A stretch of 64,000 bases of DNA from Pseudomonadota bacterium. GTDB taxonomy: Bacteria > Desulfobacterota > Desulfarculia > Desulfarculales > Desulfarculaceae. A model generated the notes under the pieces. The model was given only the letters and a program-made list of their open reading frames with translations, did no database searches and had not been told where the DNA came from. Each line of letters starts with the position of its first letter. Position 1 is the stretch's first letter. Of the stretch, positions 53,731 through 62,937 are shown piece after piece. Where the stretch lies: the NCBI GenBank assembly GCA_018902755.1, contig JAHIQI010000038.1, positions 62,001-126,000 on the forward strand, read 5' to 3'. The translations under genes were made by a program, and so were the position numbers.

Positions 53731-55824
53731 ATGAGCACCGACAAGATCAAGACAACCCGCACCGTCGCCATGGTAGGCCACGGTGGTGGAGGCAAAACCT
53801 CTCTGGCCGAGGCCATGCTGTTCAACGCCAAGGCTACCGACCGCTTGGGCAAGGTAGACGAAGGCACCACCACCCTGGACTGGGAACCCGAAGAAGCCAA
53901 GCGGGGGGGCAGCATCAGCGCCTCCTTTGGGCACTACGGCTTCAATAAGTTCACCGTGAACTTTGTGGACACTCCCGGCGACGACAACTTCCTCTCCGAT
54001 GCCGCCGGGTCCCTTCGGGCCGTGGACGGGGTGGTAATGGTGGCCGACGCCATAGACGGGGTGAAGGTGCAGGGCGAAAAAATCTGGCAGTTCGTGGACC
54101 AGGCCGAGTTGCCCGCCCTGGTGGTGGTCAACAAGATGGACCGCGAGCGGGCCGATTTCGATGCCGCGGTGAACATGATCCCCGAGATGCTGGGCATCAA
54201 GGCCATCAAGCTGCAAATTCCCATGGGCGCCGCCGAGGCCTTCACCGGCGTGGTGGACCTGTTGGCCAACAAGGCCTACACCTTCGCGAGCGACGGCTCG
54301 GGCAAGATGGAAACCGGCCCGGTGCCCGACGAGTTCGCCGACGCGGTGGAAGCCGCCCGCGAAACCCTCATCGAGGACATCGCCGAGGCCGACGACACTC
54401 TCATGGAGCGTTACCTGGAGGGCGAGGAGCTGGGAGCCGACGACCTGGCCAAGGGCTTGGCCAAGGGCGTGCGCGAGCGCCTGTTCCTGCCCGTGGCCGC
54501 CACCGCCGCCCTCAAGAACATGGGCGTGCAGCCGGTGATGGACCTCATCAACCGCCTGATGCCCTCGCCCATCGACCGGGGCCCCGTGGCGGGCATCAAC
54601 CCCAAGGACGGCAGCGAGACCACCTGCGAGCCCGATCCCGCCGCCCCCTTCGCGGGCCTGGTGTTCAAGACGGTGGCCGACCCCTTTGCCGGCCGCCTGA
54701 GCATGGTGCGGGTGTTCTCGGGCACCCTGAGCTCGGACATGCAGTTGTTCAACCCCAACCGCGACGCCAAGGAGCGCTTCGGCCAGCTGTACCAGCAGAC
54801 CGGCAAGACCCAGAAGTCCCTGAGCGAGGCCCTTCCCGGCGACATCGTGGCCATCCCCAAGCTCAAGGAAACTCACACCGGCGAAACCCTGTGCACTGTG
54901 GCCAAGCCCATCCAGTTCGATAACATCGAGCCGCTGCCGGCGGTGATCTCCTATGCCATCGAGGCCAAGGAGAAGGGCGACGAGGAAAAGGTCTTCGCGG
55001 GCATCAACAAGCTGCTGGAAGAGGACCCCACCCTGCGCCTGGACCGCGACCCCCAGACCAACGAGGCCCTGCTTTCGGGCATGGGCTCGGTGCACATCGA
55101 GACCACCCTGGACCGCCTGAGGCGCAAGTTCGGCGTGGAGGTGAACCTCAAGACCCCCAAGGTGCCCTACCGCGAGACCATCAAGGGCTCGGTCAGGGTG
55201 CAGGGCCGCTACAAGAAGCAGACCGGCGGCCGCGGCCAGTTCGGCGACACCTGGTTGGAGATCAGCCCCACAGACACCCCCGGCGAGGGCTACGTGTTCG
55301 TGGACGAGATCGTGGGCGGCTCCATTCCCCGCCAGTACATCCCGGCGGTGGAAAAGGGCATCGGCGAAGCCATGTTGAACGGCGTATTGGCCGGCTACCC
55401 CATGGTGGACGTGAAGGTGCGCCTGGTGGACGGCTCCTTCCACGCGGTGGACAGCTCGGAAATGGCCTTCAAGGTGGCCGGCTCCCTGGGCTTCAAGAAG
55501 GGCGCGGCCCAGTGCAAGCCCACCCTGCTGGAGCCCATCATGCTGCTGACCGTCACCGTACCCGAAGACGCCATGGGCGACGTCATGGGCGACATCAGCT
55601 CCCGGCGCGGCCGGGTGTTGGGCATGGACTCCAAGGGCAGCCTGCAGGTGATCAACGCCCACGTGCCCATGTCCGAGGTGCTCACCTACCAGCCCGAGCT
55701 GACCTCCATGACCGGTGGCCGGGGCGCCTTCACCATGCAGTTGGACCACTACGAAGAGGTGCCCGGCGACGTCCAGGCCAAGATCGTGGAAGCCTACGAA
55801 AAATCCAGGGAGGAAGGCAATTAG
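53731..55824 (+). CDS. EF-G-like translational GTPase (FusA paralogue)
   Basis: 697 aa from ATG 53731 (AGGAG six bases upstream). Domain order as in EF-G. The G1 loop is GHGGGGKTS (Lys22) rather than the usual AHIDAGKTT, and G4 is VVNKMD. The G3 motif reads DTPGDDNF, where canonical EF-G has DTPGHVDF, so the GTPase His is Asp84 here. Domains II-V are present (RPSPSDRGP-like MPSPIDRGP, GSVHIETTLDRL, TGGRGQFGDTW). It belongs to the divergent EF-G-2-like branch, not the main elongation factor, and stands alone without rpsL, rpsG or tuf. Role unknown. Confidence 0.85.
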   Translation: MSTDKIKTTRTVAMVGHGGGGKTSLAEAMLFNAKATDRLGKVDEGTTTLDWEPEEAKRGGSISASFGHYGFNKFTVNFVDTPGDDNFLSDAAGSLRAVDGVVMVADAIDGVKVQGEKIWQFVDQAELPALVVVNKMDRERADFDAAVNMIPEMLGIKAIKLQIPMGAAEAFTGVVDLLANKAYTFASDGSGKMETGPVPDEFADAVEAARETLIEDIAEADDTLMERYLEGEELGADDLAKGLAKGVRERLFLPVAATAALKNMGVQPVMDLINRLMPSPIDRGPVAGINPKDGSETTCEPDPAAPFAGLVFKTVADPFAGRLSMVRVFSGTLSSDMQLFNPNRDAKERFGQLYQQTGKTQKSLSEALPGDIVAIPKLKETHTGETLCTVAKPIQFDNIEPLPAVISYAIEAKEKGDEEKVFAGINKLLEEDPTLRLDRDPQTNEALLSGMGSVHIETTLDRLRRKFGVEVNLKTPKVPYRETIKGSVRVQGRYKKQTGGRGQFGDTWLEISPTDTPGEGYVFVDEIVGGSIPRQYIPAVEKGIGEAMLNGVLAGYPMVDVKVRLVDGSFHAVDSSEMAFKVAGSLGFKKGAAQCKPTLLEPIMLLTVTVPEDAMGDVMGDISSRRGRVLGMDSKGSLQVINAHVPMSEVLTYQPELTSMTGGRGAFTMQLDHYEEVPGDVQAKIVEAYEKSREEGN

Positions 55825-56329
55825 GCACCAAGCCGCCATCCTGACCATCAGCGACAAAGCCGCGCAGGGCCTGCGGGAGGATCTCGCCGGCCCTGCGCTG
55901 CGTGACGCCCTGGCCAATTGGGATATCGACACCGTCATGAGCGAGACGGTGCCCGACGAGCCCGAGCAGATCATGGCCGCGCTCAAACGCTACGCCGACG
56001 AGCTGCGCCTGCCCCTGGTGCTCACCAGCGGCGGCACCGGCCTTAGCCCACGGGACAACACCCCCGAAGCCACGGCCCAGGTTATCGAGCGTCCGGTGCC
56101 CGGCCTGGCCGAGGCCATGCGAGCCGAGGGCCTAAAGCACACCCGCCACGCCATGCTTTCGCGAGGCATGGCCGGAGTGCGGGGATCGACTCTCATCATC
56201 AACCTGCCGGGCTCTCCCCGGGGCGCCCTGGAAAACCTCGAAGCCGTGCTGCCAGCCCTGCCCCACGCCCTGGACAAGCTTTGCGGCGACCCCAATGACT
56301 GCGCCCGGCCCCTGGATAAAACATCATGA
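55820..56329 (+). CDS. MogA/MoaB-family molybdopterin adenylyltransferase
   Basis: 169 aa if started at ATT 55820, which has GGGAGG six bases upstream and overlaps the preceding stop. No ATG, GTG or TTG lies at a sensible place, since the family's first strand (AAILTISDKAAQG) begins at once. MPT-binding motifs LVLTSGGTGLSPRDNTPEAT and NLPGSPRGALENLEAVLPALPHAL. Adenylates molybdopterin before metal insertion. The start codon is the odd feature: ATT starts are rare. Confidence 0.82.
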   Translation: MRHQAAILTISDKAAQGLREDLAGPALRDALANWDIDTVMSETVPDEPEQIMAALKRYADELRLPLVLTSGGTGLSPRDNTPEATAQVIERPVPGLAEAMRAEGLKHTRHAMLSRGMAGVRGSTLIINLPGSPRGALENLEAVLPALPHALDKLCGDPNDCARPLDKTS

Positions 56330-56778
56330 GATACAGCGAAACCAAGATAGGCCGGGTGTTCCTGGTCAGCGTGGAAGACGGCGAGCGCCTTCCCGACGCC
56401 ATCGAGTCATTCGCCCAGGAGCAGCACATCAGCCACGGCGTGCTGTTCATGCTGGGGGCCATTCAAAACGGCGAGCTGGTGGCCGGGCCCGACGACCCCA
56501 AGGCCAACCCGGTGACCATCCTCACCACCATGGTGGGCCGTCCCCACGACGCCATGGTCATGGGCACCATCTTCCCGGACGAGGCGGGGCGCCCGGTGGT
56601 GCACCTGCACGGCGCCATGGCCAGCGGCGAGCGGGTGACCATGGGCTGCCTGCGCCTGGGGGTCCATGTTTGGGAGGTGGCCGAGGTGGTGGTCATGGAG
56701 CTGAGCGGCCTGAAGGCGGTGCGACGCTTCGACCCCGAGGTGGGCTTCAGCCGCCTGGTGCCGGACCCGGAAGACTAA
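56326..56778 (+). CDS. PPC (DUF296) domain protein
   Basis: 150 aa single PCC/DUF296 domain: GRVFLVSVEDGERLPDAIESFAQEQ at the start, then GVLFMLGAIQNGEL and VHLHGAMASGERVTMG with conserved His. The bacterial forms are trimeric and of uncertain function; plant homologues carry AT-hooks. ATGA overlap with the MogA stop shows co-translation. Confidence 0.82.
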   Translation: MRYSETKIGRVFLVSVEDGERLPDAIESFAQEQHISHGVLFMLGAIQNGELVAGPDDPKANPVTILTTMVGRPHDAMVMGTIFPDEAGRPVVHLHGAMASGERVTMGCLRLGVHVWEVAEVVVMELSGLKAVRRFDPEVGFSRLVPDPED

Positions 56779-56802
56779 GCAGCCGCCATTTCATCGAAAA
56801 GT

Positions 56803-57261
56803 CTAAGCGCCTGATGCGCCGCCCTGGGCTTGGCCCAGCGTGGCCGTCAGGCGTTCCTTTGCCCGCTTCCCATGACTCCCCGGCCAGAACACCTTGCCGC
56901 AACTTGGGCAGTGGGTGAATCCCTCCGCAGTGTCCAGGATGTAGTCCGGCACCCGTCCGGCCGCGTCCTGGCGGGCCAGGGGCAGAACGGGCACATTGCA
57001 ATCCAGGCAGCGGGAGAAAAAGCGCGAAGGCTCAGGGGTGAGGCTCAGATCGGCCAGGGCCTGGCTTAGCTGATCTTCCACCCGGTCGTGGGCGATGAAC
57101 ACCACTCCTGGCCTTCCCTGCCAGGCCTTGCGGCGGGTGAGCAGGAATTCGCCGGGCGGGGCTTGGGCGGGGATGCGTTTGAGCGCAGGGGCGTCGTAGC
57201 CCAGTAGGCGCAGCCAGCGGGCCAAGCGGCCCAACATGCTATCGCACAGCAAGCGGCTCAA
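56803..57261 (-). CDS. Mut7-C RNAse domain protein
   Basis: 152 aa. TTG start overlaps the stop of the upstream lipoprotein gene (TTGA). Mut7-C signature CDSMLGRLARWLRLLGYDA with the conserved Asp, then LLTRRKAW and VFIAHDRVEDQL of the PIN-like fold. The C-terminal zinc ribbon is SRCLDCN...HCPSCGKVFWPGSHGKR. Predicted ribonuclease. A longer reading upstream to 57627 is a shadow of the lipoprotein gene. Confidence 0.8.
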   Translation of the reverse strand: MSRLLCDSMLGRLARWLRLLGYDAPALKRIPAQAPPGEFLLTRRKAWQGRPGVVFIAHDRVEDQLSQALADLSLTPEPSRFFSRCLDCNVPVLPLARQDAAGRVPDYILDTAEGFTHCPSCGKVFWPGSHGKRAKERLTATLGQAQGGASGA

Positions 57262-58061
57262 GGCAGTTCCACCACCTCCAAACCAGGCGGTACCGTAACC
57301 TCGAAAAGGGACGGGTCCACCTTGGTGTTCAGTTTCACTTCCTGGCTGATCAGAAGCAGGCTGCGCCCCTGGCCGTCCGTGGCCTTTAGGCGGCCGGGAT
57401 AACGCGAGCCCAGGGCCGCCGAGAAGCGGCCAAAAGACATCTCCAGGTTGGGGCCGCCGCCCCGGCTCTCCAGCCAGGCCCGCTCCACCGCGTAGTCGGT
57501 GGGATCGAACACCACCCCTTCGGACACCTGGCCGCCCGGCTCCAGCAGGCGCAGCAGCTTTTTGCCGCCGCCCGCGTCGCTGGGCAGGACCTCGGCCTTG
57601 GCCGGTTGGGGCAGCAGGGGCGGGCACCCGGCCAGCAGGGCGAAAATCTCGCCCGGCGAAAGGGCCAGACCCAAAAAGCGCGACAGGTTGGCCCGGCTGG
57701 CCTGGCCCAGGTAGGCCCGGTTTTCGCGGTAGGAAAGCACGGCCATGCGCCGCCCGTCGGTGACTACCCTGAGCAGTGGCTGGCCGAAGGGCCCCAGCAC
57801 CTCGGCCCTGATGCGGTCCGGGGCCAAGCCCATGATGAGGTGGTCGCCGTTGAGGGTGCCCTGGGGCGCGACCAGCTCGACCTCGCCGCTGAGCACCAGG
57901 CTGGACACCGCCTGCTGGCGGGCCTCCAGGCGCGCCCTGACCTCCTGGGCCAGCGGCAACAGGCTGCCGGTGGGTCCGCCGGGCAGGTGAACGCAGGAGC
58001 TCAGAGCGAGGGCGAAGGCTACCGCCAGAAGCATATACCCTATGGCGCGCAGGCCGAACAT
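57258..58061 (-). CDS. LolB-like/DUF4292 outer-membrane lipoprotein
   Basis: 267 aa from ATG 58061 (AGAGG upstream); TTG 58070 is possible. Lipobox ALALSSC. Half-barrel beta pattern with SSLVLSGEVELVAPQGTLNGDHLIMGLAPDRIRAEVLGPFGQPLLRV, typical of the LolA/LolB fold, and a C-terminal EVKLNTKVDPSLFEVTVPPG strand. Probably accepts or anchors lipoproteins at the outer membrane. Sits after the TPR lipoprotein gene on the same transcript. Confidence 0.8.
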   Translation of the reverse strand: MFGLRAIGYMLLAVAFALALSSCVHLPGGPTGSLLPLAQEVRARLEARQQAVSSLVLSGEVELVAPQGTLNGDHLIMGLAPDRIRAEVLGPFGQPLLRVVTDGRRMAVLSYRENRAYLGQASRANLSRFLGLALSPGEIFALLAGCPPLLPQPAKAEVLPSDAGGGKKLLRLLEPGGQVSEGVVFDPTDYAVERAWLESRGGGPNLEMSFGRFSAALGSRYPGRLKATDGQGRSLLLISQEVKLNTKVDPSLFEVTVPPGLEVVELP

Positions 58062-58076
58062 GTCATGCAAGGCCTC

Positions 58077-59828
58077 TCACTCGGAGCCTTGGAGGCGTTT
58101 GGCCTCCTTGAGCTTGGCGCGCACCTCGTCGGGGCGGGGATGCTTGTTGGACAGGGACTGCTGGTAGGCCTTGACCGCCTCTTTGTAACGCTTCATTTTC
58201 ATGTAGGCGTCGCCCAGGTGTTCGGCGATCACCGGGTCGCCGGCTCCCCCGGCCGCCGCTTGGCGCAGGTAGTTGATGGCCTGGGGGTAGTCCCCCCGCT
58301 GGTAGTAGACCCAGCCAAGGCTGTCCAGGATGAAGTAGGCCCGGGGCTCCACGGCCAGGGCGCGGCGGATGTAGCTCTCCGCCGTGTCCAGATCCTTGCC
58401 CTCTTCGGCCAGGGTGTAGCCCAGGTAGTTAAGGGCCCTAGCGTGGCGGTCGTCCATGCGCACCGCCTTGCGCATCTCCTCCAGGCCCTCCTGGTGCTTG
58501 CCTTGCTTGTCCAGCACCACTCCCAGGCGGAAGTGGGCCTCGGCGTTGCCCGGCTCCAGCTTGAGCGCCTTGCGCAGCTCGTCCTCGGCCTTGGCCAAAT
58601 CCTTTTGGGCCTCGGCCAAGGCGGCCAGGGCCAGGTGCAAGTCCGCCTCCTTGGGGAAGAGCTTCAGGGTCTCCTCCAGAACCTTGTTGGCCTCTTCGCC
58701 TTGGCCCAGGTCCAGGAGGATTTCCGCCTGCAACAGGCGGCTCTCCACGTAGAACTCCGAGCTTGGCGGCACCTCCTCCAAGACCTCCAAGGCCTGCTCC
58801 GGCTTGTTCAACTCTTGCAGGGTCAGGCCAAGATAATAGCGGGCGCGGTACTTCTTGGGGTCCAGGCGCAGAATGGCCTGGAACTCGTCCGCCGCCTGGC
58901 CGAAACGCTTTTGCTGCAAGAAGACCATGCCTATCTTTACCCGCACCTCGAGGTCGTCGTTGCTCAGCCCCTTGAGGATGGCGAACTGGTTCAACGCCTC
59001 CTGGTAGCGGCCCGAGCGCAGGTAGAGCCGCCCCAGGCGCTCGTGGGCCAGGGTGGATTCGGGATGGCGCTTGAGGATGTCGCGGTAGATGGTCTCGGCC
59101 TTGGCCATGTTGCGCTGCAGCTCATACAGCCGGGCCAGCTCGAACTGGGCCCCCTGGAAATGAGGAGAGAGCTTGAGCACCTGCTGGAAGCTAGTCTCCG
59201 CCGCGCCGTAGCGCTTCAGGCCCACCTGGGCCTGGCCCAGGTAGTAATGCGCCGGCACCAGGTCCGGCTGGCTTTTCACCAGGGGGGTGAGCACCTTGAC
59301 CGCCAGCTCGAAACGGCGGTCCTCCAGGTACAGGGTGCCCAGAAGCAGGCGGGCCTCCTCCTGCTCGGGATCGATGGACAGGGCCTTCTCATAGGAGGTG
59401 ATGGCCCGGGAAATTTCCTTGCGGTTGGAATAGATGCCCCCCAGCAGCAGCCAGGCGTCCACCAGGTTGGGGCTCAGCTGAACCGCCTTGCGGGTCTCGC
59501 CCAGGGCCTGGTCGATCTGGTTGATGCGCACCAGCACCCTGGCCATCTCCAGATGGAGGTAGCCGCTGGACGGGTCGGCTTGTTGAGCCTGGCGCAGGTA
59601 TTTGATGGCCGAAACATGGTCGCCGGAGCGCAGGCTTACCTGAGCCTGGGCGTAGAGGTCCAGGGAGCGCAGGGGTACGGGCGGCACCTCCTGGGGCTTG
59701 GCTACCGGTTTGGCGGGTGCGGGGGCCGCGGGGGGTGGAGTGGGGGCGCCGGCGCAGGCGGCCACAAGCAGCAAGGCCATCCACAATGCCCCGTTAAGCA
59801 GGATTTTACTTTTTGAGCTGGTGCCCAT
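58077..59828 (-). CDS. TPR-repeat lipoprotein
   Basis: 583 aa from ATG 59828 (GAGGAG upstream). Lipobox LLLVAAC, Pro/Ala-rich linker (about 26-50), then roughly 14 tetratricopeptide repeats filling the rest (for example AIKYLRQAQQADPSSGYLHLEMARVLV). A periplasmic or outer-membrane scaffold for protein complexes. Neighbouring lipoprotein and sigma-factor genes suggest envelope or stress work. Partner unknown. Confidence 0.85.
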   Translation of the reverse strand: MGTSSKSKILLNGALWMALLLVAACAGAPTPPPAAPAPAKPVAKPQEVPPVPLRSLDLYAQAQVSLRSGDHVSAIKYLRQAQQADPSSGYLHLEMARVLVRINQIDQALGETRKAVQLSPNLVDAWLLLGGIYSNRKEISRAITSYEKALSIDPEQEEARLLLGTLYLEDRRFELAVKVLTPLVKSQPDLVPAHYYLGQAQVGLKRYGAAETSFQQVLKLSPHFQGAQFELARLYELQRNMAKAETIYRDILKRHPESTLAHERLGRLYLRSGRYQEALNQFAILKGLSNDDLEVRVKIGMVFLQQKRFGQAADEFQAILRLDPKKYRARYYLGLTLQELNKPEQALEVLEEVPPSSEFYVESRLLQAEILLDLGQGEEANKVLEETLKLFPKEADLHLALAALAEAQKDLAKAEDELRKALKLEPGNAEAHFRLGVVLDKQGKHQEGLEEMRKAVRMDDRHARALNYLGYTLAEEGKDLDTAESYIRRALAVEPRAYFILDSLGWVYYQRGDYPQAINYLRQAAAGGAGDPVIAEHLGDAYMKMKRYKEAVKAYQQSLSNKHPRPDEVRAKLKEAKRLQGSE

Positions 59829-59844
59829 GGGACAGGCCGACTCC

Positions 59845-61008
59845 TCAGTCGCCCTCGGCCAGGCCGGCGAACTGCTCTTCAAAGTTGGGTATCCGTTCGC
59901 TCAGACGATCCTTGAGCTTGTCCATCAAGCGAACCTGGAGTTGGCGAATGCGTTCACGGCTGACCCCGTGCTCCTCGCCCAGCTCGTTGAGAGTCATGGG
60001 ACTCTCCGCCAAAAGGCGGCGGTCCAGGATGTCGCGTTCCTTGTCATCCAAAGTATCGCGCACCGCCATCAACTCGTCATGGAAAAGTTTTCTGAGCTCC
60101 TGGTTGACCAGTTCGTCCTCGGCGTCGGACTGCTCCTCGTCGGTCAAAAAGCTCTGATGGGCCTCCTCGGAGTCTTCGCGCACCGGCGCGTCCAGGCTCA
60201 GCTCCCAGCCGTCCAGGCGCTGGGACATGTCGATGACGTCCTTTTCGGAAACCCCCAAGCGGGTGCTGAGCAGCTTGGGCCCCGGGGTTATGCCCTGGGA
60301 TTGCAGCTTCTCCTGTTCCCGGCGCAGGTTGTAGAACAGCTTACGCTGGGCTTGGGTGGTGCCCAGGCGCACCAGGCGCCAGTTGTCCATGACGAACTTG
60401 AGGATGTAGGCCTTGATCCAGAAGCTGGCGTAATAGGAAAATTTTATGCCCCGGAAGGGGTCGAACTTCTGCACCGCCTGCAAAAGGCCGATGTTGCCTT
60501 CCTGGATCAAGTCCAGCAGGTTGCGCATCCAGTAGCGCTGGTGGTCCATGGCTATCTTGACCACCAGGCGCAGGTTGCTGGTCACCAGCTTGGCGGCCAG
60601 GGCCGGGTCGCCGGTTTCATAGTAGGCCTGGGTCAGCTCCAGTTCCTCTTCCCTGGTCAACAGGGGGTACTGGCGGGCTTCCCACAAATAGCGTTGCAGG
60701 GCGTTGGTAGTGGCGGGGGGGCCACTGCCCAGGGGCACCAGGCCGGGAGTGTCCTCGGAGTCGTCCTCCTGGAGGTCCTGATCGTCGGGCGGCGCGAAAT
60801 CCTGGCCCTCTTCCACCTCTTGATCCGGGTCTGGTACGGTGGAATCCAGGTCTTCCTCGGGATCCAGAACTTCCGGCTCCAGCACAGCCTCAGGCGCGCT
60901 CTGCTTGGTCAAAGCCTCTTTCTTCTCCGCCTTGGCCGGAGCCTTTTTGGCTTTTGCCTTGCTTTTGGAGACAGAGGCCTTGTTCTTGCCTTTGGATTTT
61001 GCTGCCAT
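59845..61008 (-). CDS. rpoH: RpoH-like sigma factor (sigma-32 family) with long N-terminal extension
   Basis: 387 aa from ATG 61008 (AAAGG five bases upstream). Region 2 core SNLRLVVKIA...LLDLIQEGNIGLLQAVQKFDP...FSYYASFWIKAYILKF. The RpoH box-like QRKLFYNLRREQEKL points to heat-shock sigma, and region 4 HTH is MTLNELGEEHGVSRERIRQLQ. About 95 residues before the sigma core are first Lys/Ala-rich, then acidic (EVLDPEEDLDS...), giving it some 100 aa more than usual RpoH. Targets unknown. Confidence 0.88.
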   Translation of the reverse strand: MAAKSKGKNKASVSKSKAKAKKAPAKAEKKEALTKQSAPEAVLEPEVLDPEEDLDSTVPDPDQEVEEGQDFAPPDDQDLQEDDSEDTPGLVPLGSGPPATTNALQRYLWEARQYPLLTREEELELTQAYYETGDPALAAKLVTSNLRLVVKIAMDHQRYWMRNLLDLIQEGNIGLLQAVQKFDPFRGIKFSYYASFWIKAYILKFVMDNWRLVRLGTTQAQRKLFYNLRREQEKLQSQGITPGPKLLSTRLGVSEKDVIDMSQRLDGWELSLDAPVREDSEEAHQSFLTDEEQSDAEDELVNQELRKLFHDELMAVRDTLDDKERDILDRRLLAESPMTLNELGEEHGVSRERIRQLQVRLMDKLKDRLSERIPNFEEQFAGLAEGD

Positions 61009-61158
61009 AATGCCTTTCAAATGCGGAATTCACCTTGTCAACCTGCCCAGGAGCCTTATTTGGGTTAAAATAGCCTCAGACTGGTTGCACATAACAATTC
61101 CGGCTAATTAAGAAAATACTAGCCGCTCCCCCTCGCGGCAACTAAAAAGGACCATCCC

Positions 61159-62016
61159 ATGAGCCGCGACGCCTCCCCCGCCCTTCCCCCAGGCTTCAAG
61201 AGCTACCGCCTTGCCTTTGACTGGGGACGAATGCATTTGGTGGCCGGGGGGCAGGGTGAGCCTCTTTTCATGGTGCACGGTCTGGGCGGCAGTTGCCATG
61301 ATTTCTTGGCCATGGCCCCCGAGTTGGCCCGGGACCACACCCTGCTAATCCCCGACCTGCCCGGCTTCGGGTATTCCGACAAGCCCGATCTGCCCTACAG
61401 TCCTGAGTTTTTCGCCCAAGTTATGACCCAGACGTCGGAGCGCCTGGGCCTGAAGCGCGCCCATTGGCTGGGCCACTCCATGGGCGGGCAGATCGCGTTC
61501 ACCCTGGGCCTGGAGAGGCCGGAGCTGGTGCGCTCGGTGGTGGCGGTTTGCCCGGCGGGCGGCCAGGACGGAGCCAACGGCTGGCAGTCTTTTTTACAAA
61601 ATGTGGTGGCCACCAAGGATGACCGCTTCCTCTTTTTTTGCCCCTGCCTGGTCAATCTGGCAACCCGCATGTGTTACGGCGACCCCAATCATCCCTCCCG
61701 CGCGGAGCTTACCCGCCGGGTGCGGGCCCAATGGGAGGGCCCGGAGCGGCCCCTTTTGGAGCGCTCATTGGTGCGCTCCGGCCGGGCCATCCTGGAGCAG
61801 CCGGTGTGGCCCCGCCTGGGCAAACTCCAGCCCCCGGTGCTTTTGGTGCAGGGAGAGCGTGACCGGGTGGTGGCCGCGGTGGAGCTTCAGCGCATCTACT
61901 CCCACCTGCCCCCCGGCGCGCGTTGGGAGGCATTGCCCTGCGGCCACATGCCCGTGTACACCATGGCCCCGGAGCTTTCGGCCATGGTGCGCGGGTTTTT
62001 GCGGGGTCTGGCCTAG
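61159..62016 (+). CDS. Alpha/beta hydrolase
   Basis: 285 aa. Oxyanion HGLGGSCHDF, nucleophile Ser107 in GHSMGGQ, Asp235 in QGERDRVV and His263 in CGHMPVY make a complete triad. AAGGA seven bases before ATG. Esterase or C-C hydrolase of unknown substrate. Its stop overlaps the recO start by one base. Confidence 0.88.
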   Translation: MSRDASPALPPGFKSYRLAFDWGRMHLVAGGQGEPLFMVHGLGGSCHDFLAMAPELARDHTLLIPDLPGFGYSDKPDLPYSPEFFAQVMTQTSERLGLKRAHWLGHSMGGQIAFTLGLERPELVRSVVAVCPAGGQDGANGWQSFLQNVVATKDDRFLFFCPCLVNLATRMCYGDPNHPSRAELTRRVRAQWEGPERPLLERSLVRSGRAILEQPVWPRLGKLQPPVLLVQGERDRVVAAVELQRIYSHLPPGARWEALPCGHMPVYTMAPELSAMVRGFLRGLA

Positions 62017-62813
62017 TGTCCACCTCCGCCTTGCCCGGCCTGGTGCTGCGCCTGCGCCCCCTGGGCGAGAGCGACCTCATGCTGGACCTGTTCACCAGCG
62101 CCATGGGCCGCATCACCGCCCTGGCCAAGGGCGGCAAGCGCTCCAAGCAGCGCTTCTTCGGGGTGCTTCTGGACGCCCACCTTTTGGAGATGAACCTGGA
62201 GCCCACCAAGAGCCCGGACCTGTGGCGCTTGGCCTCGGCCCGGGTGCTGGCCTCCCACCTGGGACTGCGCCAGGACTACCGCCGCCTGCTGGCCGCCGGG
62301 CCGGTGCTGGAGCTGCTGCTGCGGGCCACCCCGGTGCAGGCCCCCCAGGAAGGCGTGTTGGAACTGGCGCTCATCACCCTGTCGCGCATGGAGCTGGGCA
62401 ACGGACCGGCCGAGCTGGGTTCGGCCCTGGCCATATTCCTGGCCCGCCTGCTGGCCCTCTTGGGATACGGCCTCAATCTGGAGGCCTGCCTGCACTGCGG
62501 CCGTCCGGTGGCGCAGATGCAGAGCCTGCGCCTGACCCTGGGCGGGGGTGTGGTGTGCCCGTCCTGCCCGGCGGGCCACCGGGACCACCAGGTTCCGCCC
62601 GGTCTGGTCAAGTTTTTGGCCGCCGCCAGGGCCCTGGAGCCCCGCCCTCTTTCGCGCCTGCGCCTTCCCGCCGGGCAGTCGCCCCTGGCCCTGGGCTTTC
62701 TGGCCGACTTTTGGCGGGAGGTGGTGGGCCACGACCTGCCCAGCCTGGGTCTGGCCTTGCGCTCCCTCAAAAGCCCAGCCACCGTCCCCCATACAACTCC
62801 GCCCAGGCGATGA
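62016..62813 (+). CDS. recO: DNA repair protein RecO
   Basis: 265 aa from GTG 62016. N-terminal OB fold LPGLVLRLRPLGESDLMLDLFTSAMGRITALAKGGKRSK, helical middle, and a C-terminal zinc finger C-x2-C...C-x2-C (CLHCGRPV, CPSCPAG). Helps RecR load RecA at gaps. A longer reading begins inside the hydrolase gene and is not used. Confidence 0.9.
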   Translation: MSTSALPGLVLRLRPLGESDLMLDLFTSAMGRITALAKGGKRSKQRFFGVLLDAHLLEMNLEPTKSPDLWRLASARVLASHLGLRQDYRRLLAAGPVLELLLRATPVQAPQEGVLELALITLSRMELGNGPAELGSALAIFLARLLALLGYGLNLEACLHCGRPVAQMQSLRLTLGGGVVCPSCPAGHRDHQVPPGLVKFLAAARALEPRPLSRLRLPAGQSPLALGFLADFWREVVGHDLPSLGLALRSLKSPATVPHTTPPRR

Positions 62814-62826
62814 ACCGCCATTCGCA

Positions 62827-62855
62827 TTGACACCCTGCCAAGCCAATGGTTTATT
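62827..62855 (+). promoter_or_regulatory. Candidate promoter of the acyl-CoA synthetase gene
   Basis: TTGACA (62827-62832), 17-bp spacer, TTTATT (62850-62855), about 80 bases before the ATG. Confidence 0.5.
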
Positions 62856-62937
62856 GAAATTCTCGCAATTTGGGTGGATAGTTTCTGATTGAATCAATAT
62901 TCAAGCGCCGCACGCTTGCACATTCCAGCGAGGTAGC

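Noticed and set aside
53719..55986. 755-codon minus-strand frame opposite the EF-G-like gene
   Set aside because: Composition typical of antisense shadow; the plus-strand GTPase has all G motifs.
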